In this document: one piece after another, positions 30,101 through 37,683 of the stretch
Layout: every line of letters begins with the position of its first letter
Numbering within the stretch: position 1 is the stretch's first letter
DNA from: Chitinophaga niabensis
Lineage (GTDB): Bacteria > Bacteroidota > Bacteroidia > Chitinophagales > Chitinophagaceae
Assembly (NCBI RefSeq): GCF_039545795.1
Contig: NZ_CP154260.1
Span: 4,965,001-5,029,000 of the forward strand
Length of the DNA: 64,000 nucleotides
Direction of reading: 5' to 3'
Made by a program: the position numbers and the translations under genes
Notes under the pieces: generated by a model
The model's database searches: none
Seen by the model: only the letters and a program-made list of their open reading frames with translations
Told to the model about the DNA's origin: nothing

Positions 30101-30453
30101 CCTTTTATGGGAACGGCAATATTCTGCGCGCTGATCAATGCAGGCTGGATAACATACAGCCCTTCATCTATTTTTTTATATTGCAGATGAAGGGGTGTGA
30201 GCATATCGTCCAATACTTCCGGTAATGATTTTTTCTCCGGGGAAACTGCGGGAACTTTTTTACTGTCTATTAATTTACTGCTGTAGGCAAAACTGATCTT
30301 ATGAAGTTTGCCCAATTTATTAAGTGCCGATCTGAGCGGCATTCCGGGTTCCTCTGTTTCTGATGATGGTGGCGGAATATATCCTACATCCTGTGCCTGT
30401 ACGCAAAATGGCAGGAGTAACATGCATCCGCATAGTAATCGATTTAGTTTCAT
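27148..30453 (-). CDS. SusC/RagA-family TonB-dependent transporter with STN domain
   Basis: 1101 residues from ATG 30453 (MKLNRLLCGC); an upstream TTG start is unlikely. Domains in order: signal peptide, STN domain (about 40-100, signalling module that contacts FecR), CarboxypepD_reg-like domain (about 110-190, GTVKDKDGQPLPGVTIQVKG), plug with EQVVVVGYGTRRKRDLTGS and the SusC motif around PLYVVDG, and a 22-strand barrel ending in GLNVTF. It imports oligosaccharides using the TonB system. The STN domain and the adjoining FecR and ECF sigma genes indicate that transport itself switches on this locus. Confidence 0.97.
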   Translation of the reverse strand: MKLNRLLCGCMLLLPFCVQAQDVGYIPPPSSETEEPGMPLRSALNKLGKLHKISFAYSSKLIDSKKVPAVSPEKKSLPEVLDDMLTPLHLQYKKIDEGLYVIQPALISAQNIAVPIKGTVKDKDGQPLPGVTIQVKGTSVGTVSTPEGNFTLNAPDANVTLLFSYIGYDPQEIALEGRTELNVVMATSSSQLEQVVVVGYGTRRKRDLTGSIGSVQGEELTKQPVNTATQGVQGKLAGVQIISSGAPGSQPLVRVRGTGSMLAGAEPLYVVDGVLTNDIRNINTADIVSMDILKDASSAAIYGVRAANGVVIITTKRGKVGKMEVSYNMNAGFREVAHLVKMANSTQYTDYLKDAAPNVTLPGYNVSTNWYDAILRKGFQQVHNISLSGGSEKFLYYFNAGYLTDEGVVNTNKYDRLTIRSNNEYNINDKLKFVAQFSYMRSNTKYVDLAGIYTNTYRASPLIPVMQNGKYGNTAAFGNVGNPVLTIDKNNDRLQEGRVQGTTYLEYSPWKFLKLRSSMSVNQSNFNRKKYNYQFLNDETTFLIAGGNQQRPESQLTMVKEQNQEWLWDNTATFQQRFGDHDLTVLAGYTAQKYQGEYIEGSRRNVPISTDLWYLIAGDPNTSTVTADGDKYARTSILGRVNYSYKDKYLATISFRNDASSRFPSENRNGYFPAVGVGWVLSQESFLKDQQIFDFLKLRASWGRIGNDNIESNLYVLTGSTGQQYFFDGKATLGTSLADIKNRNLRWETTEEYDFGLEFTTLKQKLTGEINYYNKKTIDALVGVKIPGLLGDPDNEYITNAGSFVNKGWEFTLQWKDKISDDFDYTFGGNLTLNDNEVTGLNQGQPLLKGGGGQQGPVTKTASGHPIGSFFVYDALGVFIDQAAVDAYLNKDGQKIQPDAKPGDLRYRDVNNDGRITVDDKIYAGSYQPKLYYGLNAGVNYKGIDLSVDFYGNAGNKIYNGKKAFRYEGTDNIEASYADKRWTATRPSATDPRVLSNTMPASTYFVESGNFFRLNNITLGYTLPKQLLERMKMNRLRVYLTSQNLFTVKRFSGFSPEMISTNPKADGFISAQNNASPLESGIELMPYPTTRTFAAGLNVTF

Positions 30454-30497
30454 AAGAACGTGTTTACGGAGTAACAATTTTCTGTTTTGGTCGTGTC

Positions 30498-31487
30498 TTA
30501 CTTCCGGGTGAATATGTAAGTGCTATCAGCTCCCTGTGTTAATTCCAGGCTGAAAGCTTCTTTGATGGCAGCCAGTACTACTGCCTGGTCTGCCGATGTT
30601 AACGTAGCGCTGAATTTTTCCTTTGCAAGTGATGAATCCCTGAACACCAGCCTGATCCCGAATTGATGATACACTTCAGCAGCCACTGTTTCCAGTGGAG
30701 TGTCTTCAAAAACAAGCGTACCTTCCACCCAGGAGGCGTAACGTTCCGGCTTTACTTCTTTACGCAGATACTTTTCTTCTTTTTCTTTATATTCAACCAG
30801 GTCTCCCGGTTTCATGATCAGTCTTTCATCCTGCCTGCGCAGGGCTATTTTTCCAGAACTTAATACTACCTGTGTATTACCTGTGTAGTTTTTTACATTA
30901 AATGTGGTGCCCAATACTTCGATATCCAGTGAGCGGGAATGCACAATAAAGGGCTGGGCGGAAACAGCGGTATGCTGTACATTGAAATAAGCTTCTCCTT
31001 CCAGCCACACTTCCCTTACGCCTTTAAAATCTCCCAACCGCAGGCTGGAATGTGGTCCCAGTATTACTTTGGAGCTATCCGGCAAAACCAGTGTTCTGTT
31101 CTCGCCAAACTGACTGGTATAAACAGGCGGAACAGGTTTACTCCGTAACAGCCAGAATGCAGCTACGGCCACCATACCTGTTACCATGGCTGCAGCAAGT
31201 GCCAGGGGCCATCTTCTTTTTTTTACCGGAACGGCTGTTTCCATTTCTTCAGCTATCACACTCCATATCCGGTCATAACTTTCAGCAGGCATTTCTTCCC
31301 GGGTATATTCCAGGGAAAGGAGGATCTTACGGGCTTCCGTGATAATGGGCTGCCTGGAAGGATATAACTGTTGCCATTCTTCCCAGAAAGCATTATTCTC
31401 CTTATTGGGTCTCAAAACCCATTCCGAAAAATAATCGTCTGTAAGGAAATCTTCCTGGCGGTATTCCGCATAATCTTTCCATTCCAT
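30498..31487 (-). CDS. FecR-family anti-sigma factor
   Basis: 329 residues. N-terminal cytoplasmic helical domain (about 1-85), a TM helix at about 93-114 (LALAAAMVTGMVAVAAFWLL), then the periplasmic FecR domain with FGENRTLVLPDSSKVILGPHSSLRL, WLEGEAYFNVQ and IEVLGTTFNVKNY. A C-terminal DUF4974-type part (ETVAAEVYHQFGIRLVF) resembles an STN-like fold. It holds the ECF sigma at 31543 until SusC signals ligand. Located between sigma and susC, the standard order. Confidence 0.96.
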   Translation of the reverse strand: MEWKDYAEYRQEDFLTDDYFSEWVLRPNKENNAFWEEWQQLYPSRQPIITEARKILLSLEYTREEMPAESYDRIWSVIAEEMETAVPVKKRRWPLALAAAMVTGMVAVAAFWLLRSKPVPPVYTSQFGENRTLVLPDSSKVILGPHSSLRLGDFKGVREVWLEGEAYFNVQHTAVSAQPFIVHSRSLDIEVLGTTFNVKNYTGNTQVVLSSGKIALRRQDERLIMKPGDLVEYKEKEEKYLRKEVKPERYASWVEGTLVFEDTPLETVAAEVYHQFGIRLVFRDSSLAKEKFSATLTSADQAVVLAAIKEAFSLELTQGADSTYIFTRK

Positions 31488-31542
31488 ATTTACATAGAGG
31501 AGGGTTAGCGGGATTTTATCCCTTCCGTGAGAAAATATTTTT

Positions 31543-32130
31543 TTATTTCCAGAGCAACCAGCCCATGGCTAACCATAAGGGAAAATCTATCAGGCGGTGG
31601 CGGAGTTTATCAAAGGCTTTGTATACCATTTTGTAAACAGACTTCTGATGAATGTTCATAACAGCTGCTATGTCTTCAAAAGAAAGGTTTTCATAAAAGC
31701 GCAGGAACAGCACTTCTTTCATGCGGGGAGGCAGTGCATTGATCTCCTCTGCTACTTTCCGGCGTCTTGCGAGGGTACTTTCATCACTGATCAGCTGGGT
31801 TTCAGGGGAAATGGTGATATCAAACCCTTCTGCCGGGAACTCTTGTTGTTTCCTGTTTTCTGCGGCCATGCGTAAAAGATCGCGGCGAAAAGCTTTCACG
31901 AGGTATGCTTTTACATTCTGTACGGCTGATAAATGACTGCGGTGCGTTAGCAGGTAGAGGAACAACTGTTGAATGCAATCCTCTATCAATGAGCGGTCTG
32001 CATGCAGCTTGCAGCCATAGTTATATAACTGCGGTGCATAACGGGCATACAGGGTTCCGCAGGAGGCCTGACTTCCGGTTATAAAAGCCTGCCATTCGGA
32101 GGCATCATCGTGGAATGAAGTTGCATACAT
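31543..32130 (-). CDS. ECF sigma factor of the polysaccharide-utilisation locus
   Basis: 195 residues. Region 2 has LYARYAPQLYNYGCKL and IEDCIQQLFLYLLTH; region 4 has LPPRMKEVLFLRFYENLSFEDIAAVMNIHQKSVYKMVYKAFDKLR. Typical Bacteroidota FecI-like sigma-70 factor. It is followed by FecR and the STN-type SusC, so it most likely activates this locus on substrate uptake. Its start is 24 bases after the sulfatase stop, which may put it under the upstream GH29/sulfatase transcript as well. Confidence 0.95.
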   Translation of the reverse strand: MYATSFHDDASEWQAFITGSQASCGTLYARYAPQLYNYGCKLHADRSLIEDCIQQLFLYLLTHRSHLSAVQNVKAYLVKAFRRDLLRMAAENRKQQEFPAEGFDITISPETQLISDESTLARRRKVAEEINALPPRMKEVLFLRFYENLSFEDIAAVMNIHQKSVYKMVYKAFDKLRHRLIDFPLWLAMGWLLWK

Positions 32131-32154
32131 GCGTACTTCAAAGATAGGGGATTA

Positions 32155-33603
32155 TCACTTCACCGCTACCCTTCCCGGCTCTCTTCTCTCCGTGCCGGGT
32201 ATTTTCCGCAGTTCGTCTCCCAATGTGTTGCGATAAGTATCTGCGAGTGTTTCCAGCTCTTTTACCACTTCCGGGAAACGTTCTTTTACATCCAGTGTTT
32301 CACCGGGATCAATGCTGAGATCATATAATGCGAGGGGAACATCCACATTAGGTTGTGCGCCGGGGAAACCATCATATCCCGGCAGGTTGTTCTTGTAGGT
32401 GCGGCCTTTATGTGGAAATACCAGTTTGTATTTTCCTTTGCGGATACCTTCCAGGTTGTTCACGCCATAATAATAGACGAAATGATCCCTGGGATGTACA
32501 TTTTTTTCATTGCGTAATAAGGAGAGGATGTTCACCCCGTCTATTTTCTTAGCCGGTAACCTGGCACCGCAGATGGTAGCCACAGTTGGCAGGAGATCGA
32601 TGGTGGAAGCAATTTCACTGCTCACTACGCCGGCAGGTATTTCTCCGGGCCAGCGCATAATGCAGGGAACACGTTGACCACCTTCCCAGCTTGATCCTTT
32701 TCCTTCTCTCAAACCACCTGTATTGCCGGCATGATTACCATAGTTCAACCAGGGACCATTGTCACTGGTGAATACGATCAGCGTATTTTTTGTGAGGCCC
32801 TGTTCTTCCAGCGTACGCATCACTGCTCCAACAGAAGCATCCAGCTCCTGCATCAGGTCTCCAAAAACACCGGCACCACTTTTATTGCGGAAGGATTTGG
32901 AAACAGCAATGGGCACATGCGGCATACTATGCGCCAGGTAAAGAAAGAAAGGACCTTTCTTGTTTTCACGGATAAATTTGCAGGCACGTTCCGTATACAT
33001 GGAAGTTAATTCGGACTGATCTTCCAGTGTTTTAATAATGCGGATGGTATTGTTACCGTCTATCAGGGGCAGCGGAGGAAACTTGCTCCGGCTGTTAGTA
33101 GTATCTGTATAAGGTTTTCCATCATAATGTACCGGCCACATATCATTGGAATATGGCAGACCCAGGTATTCATCAAAACCATTTTGTAAAGGAAGGAAAG
33201 GAGGTTTGCTGCCCAGATGCCATTTACCCACCATGCCTGTTTTATATCCCCTGTTCTTCAGCAGTTCTGCAATGGTTTCTTCATCATTGTTCAATGCCAT
33301 GGGTGAAGTAGGCATTAAGGCTCCATGAATACCAATGCGGTTAGGATAACAGCCGGTGAGCAATCCTGCACGGGAAGCAGAACATACTGCCTGTGCGGCG
33401 TAGAAATGTGTAAAGCGGATCCCCTGTGCCGCCATCCTGTCCAGGTTAGGCGTTTTATACGGGCCACCACCATAACTGGCAGGATCACCATATCCCATGT
33501 CATCCATAAAAATGATAATGACATTAGGCTTATTCTCCTTTTGGGGAATAAAACTATAAGTAGCTATTAAACAGCATACAGCAGCGAGGAGTTTCTTTAT
33601 CAT
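32155..33603 (-). CDS. Sulfatase, formylglycine-dependent
   Basis: 482 residues with a signal peptide (MIKKLLAAVCCLIATYSFIP). NVIIIFMDDMGYGD supplies the metal-binding Asp pair, and CSASR (Cys74-Arg78) is the CxAxR signature whose Cys becomes formylglycine. GMVGKWHLGS and TSDNGPWLNYGNHAGNTGGLREGKG are further S1-family motifs. It removes sulfate from a glycan, likely a fucose- or hexosamine-containing sugar of this locus. The start codon directly follows a terminator hairpin (33606-33639), which is unusual. The last third has the S1-type DUF4976-like C-terminus. Confidence 0.96.
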   Translation of the reverse strand: MIKKLLAAVCCLIATYSFIPQKENKPNVIIIFMDDMGYGDPASYGGGPYKTPNLDRMAAQGIRFTHFYAAQAVCSASRAGLLTGCYPNRIGIHGALMPTSPMALNNDEETIAELLKNRGYKTGMVGKWHLGSKPPFLPLQNGFDEYLGLPYSNDMWPVHYDGKPYTDTTNSRSKFPPLPLIDGNNTIRIIKTLEDQSELTSMYTERACKFIRENKKGPFFLYLAHSMPHVPIAVSKSFRNKSGAGVFGDLMQELDASVGAVMRTLEEQGLTKNTLIVFTSDNGPWLNYGNHAGNTGGLREGKGSSWEGGQRVPCIMRWPGEIPAGVVSSEIASTIDLLPTVATICGARLPAKKIDGVNILSLLRNEKNVHPRDHFVYYYGVNNLEGIRKGKYKLVFPHKGRTYKNNLPGYDGFPGAQPNVDVPLALYDLSIDPGETLDVKERFPEVVKELETLADTYRNTLGDELRKIPGTERREPGRVAVK

Positions 33604-33605
33604 AC

Positions 33606-33639
33606 AAAAAGCGCTGCGGCATTCTTATACCGCAGCGCT
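33606..33639 (-). terminator. Terminator hairpin abutting the sulfatase start codon
   Basis: On the minus strand, a perfect 10-bp stem (AGCGCTGCGG / CCGCAGCGCT, 10-base loop) is followed by TTTTT, G, T and then the ATG of the sulfatase. It lies 24 bases after the GH29 stop, so it ends or attenuates the GH29 message and covers the place where a ribosome-binding site would be. Confidence 0.75.
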
Positions 33640-33663
33640 ATCAAGATACAAAAATATTAATCT

Positions 33664-35043
33664 TTAGTCTGCCAATATCAGTTCAATCACGGGGATCTCA
33701 ACACCGGGTTTAATAACAGGCAGGCTGAGGTTCAGGTCGTTCTGCCCGAGGTCATTTGTTTTGTAGCCATATCCGGATGGTGCACTGAAACGGATCTCAG
33801 AACCATCGTGCAGGAACTGCGCATATTTGATCTTGCCTTTGTAGCCGGGCAGGGTGAAATTTTGCAGCGGGTAATCCAGCAGGTGAACGTACAAACGTTT
33901 GGTAACAGGGTTGTAAGTGAGCAGGCTGTTATCAGGGCGGGTATATTCATCCGGAGCCTGTGTGCAGCCGTAGATAGCACGGCTGTTCACTTCCATCCAC
34001 TCTCCCATTCCTTTCAGTGCACTTTGTGCACGGGAATCGATCTTACCACGGGCGGTGGGACCAACATTCAATAATACGTTACCGCCTTTACTAACAGATT
34101 CTATGAGTAATACCAGTAATTGTTTTACATCTTTCCAGGTTGTTTCATCCCTGTAGTAGCCCCAGGAGCCGGAGAATGTCTGGCAGGTTTCCCAGGGCAC
34201 ACGTTTACCATTTTCGGTAGGCCAGGCCGCTACTTTATATTGTTCCGGGGTTACAAAGTCTCCCCCGTCTGCATACCCTTTCAGGTCCAGGCGGTCATTT
34301 ACAATAATACCGGGCTGGAGTTTGCGTACCATTTTAATCAGGTCTACCGAGTTCCAGTCGTTATGATCTTTCCCACGTTTACCGGGATAAGAGAAGTCCA
34401 GCCAGAGGATATCTATCTTACCATAATTGGTGAGCAGTTCCCTTACCTGGTTGTGAAGGTAAGTGCGGTATTTGGACATATCCCGGTTCTTATTCAGTTG
34501 TTCATAATCCGCATCGTTATTAGGGCGTTGAGAGTGCGTGCCATCTATTGTGAAATCAGGATGGTGCCAGTCGATCAGGGAATAATAAAAGCCGATCTTA
34601 ATTCCTTCCGCGCGGAAAGCTTCCACGTATTCTTTGATCAGGTCTTTTTTGATGGGTGTATTCGTGGCTTTATAATCCGTGAATTTGGAATCGAAGAGGC
34701 AGAAACCTTCGTGGTGTTTGGTGGTGATCACGGCATATTTCATACCGGCAGCTTTGGCCATTTTGGCCCATTCCTTTGGGTTGTAAAGATCCGGGTTGAA
34801 GTAATCGAAGTACTTCTGGTAAGCAGAGTCAGAGATCCGTTCCCGGTTTTTAACCCATTCATGGCGGGCGGGTAATGCATAAAGCCCCCAGTGGATGAAC
34901 ATACCGAAGCGGTCGTTTGTCCACCAGGCCAGGCGTTTTTCTTTTTGTTCGGGCGTTTCGGAGAAGAGTCTTTTCTCCTGGGCGAAGCTGTTCAATGTAA
35001 GTAGCGTGGAAAGAAAGAGTAGGATGCTGGTGCGTTTCATCAT
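33664..35043 (-). CDS. GH29 alpha-L-fucosidase (second copy, short form)
   Basis: 459 residues, signal peptide ending in LNSFAQ (two adjacent ATG codons, either possible). WWTNDRFGMFIHWGLYALPARHEW (about 40-63), TTKHHEGFCLFDS, GFYYSLIDWHH and the nucleophile Asp216 in DILWLDFSYPG mark GH29; KGGNVLLNVGPTARG ends the barrel. Shorter than the first GH29 and divergent from it, so likely a different linkage preference. Head of the minus-strand locus: the promoter must lie in 35044-35300, where a TACCTTGC box (35072-35065) is the only weak match. Confidence 0.95.
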   Translation of the reverse strand: MMKRTSILLFLSTLLTLNSFAQEKRLFSETPEQKEKRLAWWTNDRFGMFIHWGLYALPARHEWVKNRERISDSAYQKYFDYFNPDLYNPKEWAKMAKAAGMKYAVITTKHHEGFCLFDSKFTDYKATNTPIKKDLIKEYVEAFRAEGIKIGFYYSLIDWHHPDFTIDGTHSQRPNNDADYEQLNKNRDMSKYRTYLHNQVRELLTNYGKIDILWLDFSYPGKRGKDHNDWNSVDLIKMVRKLQPGIIVNDRLDLKGYADGGDFVTPEQYKVAAWPTENGKRVPWETCQTFSGSWGYYRDETTWKDVKQLLVLLIESVSKGGNVLLNVGPTARGKIDSRAQSALKGMGEWMEVNSRAIYGCTQAPDEYTRPDNSLLTYNPVTKRLYVHLLDYPLQNFTLPGYKGKIKYAQFLHDGSEIRFSAPSGYGYKTNDLGQNDLNLSLPVIKPGVEIPVIELILAD

Positions 35044-35917
35044 ATATGTTTTATATCATGGCAAGGTAATCCAACCATATGGCTCCGGCTTATAGCATTT
35101 TGCCCGGGTGTGTTATTTAATTACCATGGCTTTCAGGATCTTCATTTATCTCAATTAACAACTCATTAACAATCGATTAACATTTAGACAGATATAATCC
35201 CCGTAAAATTGTCCTTCGAAATTAACGCTTATAAAAGCTTATTTTTTTGCGTTTTTATTCGCGCTAAGTAATTAGTGCTCCGATTTAACTTCAGGTGAAC
35301 GGCTGTCATTTGCGTCTGCATTTGACAGCTGTTTTCTGTAGGACTGAAAATCAATACTGCACTGAATTACACAGATTTTTTGAATGCGGTGGGCAATGTT
35401 CTTTTTTGTGTAGGGGAAACGAAGGTGAATGTATTATAAAAAGAAATTTCCGACACCTCCCGGAAGGGTCAAAAAAGAGGTATATACACTATGAAAGAAG
35501 GAAGAGGTTGCAGGGTTATAACCCAAATTGTATAGGTGTTAACACTCAAAAAATATGACAATTCTTTAACATGGCATTAACATTCAAAAATCTCATATAC
35601 CTGTAACATTGTATCTGAATATATCAATGACATTCTATCATACATCCATAAGTTTTTTACGTTCCAAGTTAACTATTCATTATGGCGACTGCCGTCTATT
35701 TTCCCCATAGATAGCAGTCGCTTTTTTTGTGTACGTATATACTGAACTGAGGTATTATTGCAGTGTGGTGTGCTATCTTAGATTAACTATTGAGCCATAA
35801 TAAGACACAGTTTTAAAAGACCCAGGAAAAATCCGTAGTAAACCTAGACATGGAGATACACTTATCTGCACATGAGATGCAGCTTAACAGTGATTACAAT
35901 AACTTCCTGGTATAAAA
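35044..35917. other. Long non-coding stretch with hairpins and a stand-alone terminator
   Basis: 874 bases. It holds a hairpin at about 35301-35331 (GCTGTCA / TGACAGC) followed by TTTTC, a 12-bp palindrome GGGTTATAACCC (35513-35524), two AT-rich copies of TTAACA-YTCAAAAA near 35537 and 35578, and a strong plus-strand terminator at 35685. An ORF of 87 codons at 35295-35558 is Cys-rich, starts at the hairpin and resembles nothing. A small RNA ending at the terminator is possible. Confidence 0.5.
35685..35728 (+). terminator. Stand-alone Rho-independent terminator
   Basis: GCGACTGC plus an inner, partly paired 7-bp arm folds with ATAGATAGCAGTCGC around a 7-base loop (about 14 pairs), then C and seven T. 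No protein gene precedes it on this strand; the nearest upstream gene runs the other way. Confidence 0.75.
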
Positions 35918-36274
35918 ATGCAGTATAATTTCGTTGAACAAAACCCGAATTCCAATTTAGCTTTTAAACCCCCTGTTGATCCAATGCCCAAGCGCTATTT
36001 TGAAAGACTACAGACGATAGACTATCTTATTCGTATTAAAGGTACAGGCAAACCTGCGCAATTAGCAAAACGCCTGCGTATCTCAGAGCGAACACTATAT
36101 GAGTTCCTTAAACTCATGAAAGATCTCGGCGCTCCCATAGAATACGATAGATACAAAGAAAGTTATTACTACGGTGAAAAAGGAGGCTTCAGCATCAAGT
36201 TCACCAAAAGCATTGCAGGCGCCTCGCCTGCTGCAATCCTGTGCCTGATGATCATGGCGCATACATGTATGTGA
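35918..36274 (+). CDS. Small HTH-domain regulator
   Basis: 118 residues. A DeoR/WYL-like helix-turn-helix occupies about residues 26-85: RLQTIDYLIRIKGTGKPAQLAKRLRISERTLYEFLKLMKDLGAPIEYDR. It lacks the ligand-binding part that such regulators usually have, ending after a short hydrophobic tail. Such single-domain HTH proteins are frequent near SusCD loci in Chitinophaga relatives, but the target is unknown. No partner overlaps it. Confidence that it is a real gene is good; function is only DNA binding by family. Confidence 0.75.
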   Translation: MQYNFVEQNPNSNLAFKPPVDPMPKRYFERLQTIDYLIRIKGTGKPAQLAKRLRISERTLYEFLKLMKDLGAPIEYDRYKESYYYGEKGGFSIKFTKSIAGASPAAILCLMIMAHTCM

Positions 36275-36711
36275 AATGGCTTTTGCCATACGATTGCATA
36301 ACTGCTTAACAACTTTTTAACTCCATGATTTTTTGCAGTGACCTACTTTGTTGCTCGGAATTTTTATGAGCCTAACGAAGCTATATACTATATGCAGCTG
36401 CAAAAGATATTACATGAATAACCAACCGTCCATCAGTGATGTCCCCAAAAAGTATGGCAATACTCAATTGCTGCATCCCATGCTGTTACCGGTGTGGGAT
36501 TTGCGGGTTTCTATTCAGTTACCTGCCTTATTTCTATTCATGGTTTTGATCCGCTTTCTAAACAAGTTACCGGTAAGCCGTCTGTAGCAATAAAGAGGCT
36601 TTTTCATAACGCGGTTTAGATTAGATGATCAATCTATGATGCGAAGACGCCTGCGGGTCTCTCTTTAGTCACCTGCACATTTTTCCCATTATAGCGTAAA
36701 TCTTCCAGGGT
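36275..36711. other. Gene-poor stretch with a possible decayed small ORF
   Basis: 437 bases. An ORF starting at ATG 36414 (MNNQPSISDVPKKYGNT) runs 58 codons; at about 36496 the more protein-like reading shifts frame to GVGFAGFYSVTCLISIHGFD and ends at a stop near 36618. This could be a frameshifted fragment of an unidentified gene, or chance. No other signal seen. Confidence 0.3.
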
Positions 36712-36957
36712 ATGGCACAGGAGCAGAAAGACAATCCCAAAGAGTTCACCAATGGAGAGATCACTATTGTGTGGCGCCCGCTACGTTGCCAGTTTTCCAC
36801 CCAATGCGTAAAAGGTTTGCGGGCCGTTTTTGATCCACATACAGAACCCTGGATCAATATACAGAACGGCACTACGGAAGAGATCATAGAACAGATACTG
36901 CAATGCCCCTCAGGAGCGCTCTCCTATTTTCATAATGATCAGAAAGTAAAACGCTGA
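36712..36957 (+). CDS. YjdI-like (4Fe-4S) mono-cluster protein
   Basis: 81 residues, matching the divergent mono-cluster ferredoxin family (Fer4_19): EITIVWRPLRCQFSTQCVKGLRAVF with Cys at about 26 and 32, PWINIQNGTTEEIIEQILQCPSGALSY with Cys at about 66. This family has three or four cluster Cys and often accompanies a GNAT or CDGSH protein, not seen here. Probably an electron-transfer or regulatory iron-sulfur protein. Convergent with the lipoprotein gene, 5 bases from its stop. Confidence 0.85.
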   Translation: MAQEQKDNPKEFTNGEITIVWRPLRCQFSTQCVKGLRAVFDPHTEPWINIQNGTTEEIIEQILQCPSGALSYFHNDQKVKR

Positions 36958-36962
36958 ATTAT

Positions 36963-37544
36963 TTATTCCCCCCAATGTGCATGTTGCCAGTTAATGGGAG
37001 CATCACTCCATTGCGGCCCGGGAACATAGGCATAGTTGCTGCCGTTTATATATAGCTTGATCAGTTTGGCCCCCTGCCCGTTGATCTTCCATACATAATT
37101 ATCAGACAAATGATAGGTAGGTTTATTAACCGTACTATCACTCCGGTGGTATGCCCTGAGATGAATGTGCAACATACTATCCACCACCTCCATCTGCTGA
37201 AAATTGAAGAACCAATCCTTCTCCGCATCATGCACCGCAATGGTCATCAGAAAATCCCTTCCAAAACGCATGGCCATTGTATCTTTTCCGGTGATGGTTT
37301 CCCTGCGGCTGCTCACACAATTATTTACATCCAGGCTATCGCTCAACACATATACAAGATAGTACCCTCCATGTGGCAGATCTCCGGAGATACGCGCCTG
37401 GCCGCAGGATGGATAAAACTGATGATTGGGCAATATCTCATAGTCCACCGATACAGGATCTTTAGAGATGATCGTACAGGCATAACAGCATACCATGATA
37501 CAAAGGAAACAGATCGCCTGCCGGAAGGGGTTGGTCAATCGCAT
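36963..37544 (-). CDS. Hypothetical lipoprotein
   Basis: 193 residues from the ATG at 37544; the longer reading begins with GTG. The N-terminus (FLCIMVCCYACTI) has a hydrophobic core and a lipobox-like YAC with Cys at about 23, so it is probably exported and lipidated. The rest is a beta-rich chain (GGYYLVYVLSDSL, FFNFQQMEVVDSMLHIHL) ending in a Trp-rich segment (PINWQHAHWGE). I recognise no family. It lies between the iron-sulfur protein and the divergent second GH95 gene. Confidence 0.65.
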   Translation of the reverse strand: MRLTNPFRQAICFLCIMVCCYACTIISKDPVSVDYEILPNHQFYPSCGQARISGDLPHGGYYLVYVLSDSLDVNNCVSSRRETITGKDTMAMRFGRDFLMTIAVHDAEKDWFFNFQQMEVVDSMLHIHLRAYHRSDSTVNKPTYHLSDNYVWKINGQGAKLIKLYINGSNYAYVPGPQWSDAPINWQHAHWGE

Positions 37545-37683
37545 ATACACATCGGGATTAATAAAACCGCTACAATTTAACGATTCCCTCCTGAGTAATG
37601 TTCAGTGATGGAATATTCTCTATTTATCGGTCTTCTTTACCTAACCCTTCATAATTAGGCATTTAGCTGTTAAATTTAATCCT

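Noticed and set aside
35295..35558. Plus-strand ORF of 87 codons in the gene-free stretch
   Set aside because: No similarity, Cys-rich random composition and its start lies in a hairpin; treated as non-coding.
36348..36587. ORF of 79 codons before the iron-sulfur protein
   Set aside because: Not accepted as a gene: no recognisable domain, and a more protein-like reading is in another frame; recorded only as a possible decayed fragment.
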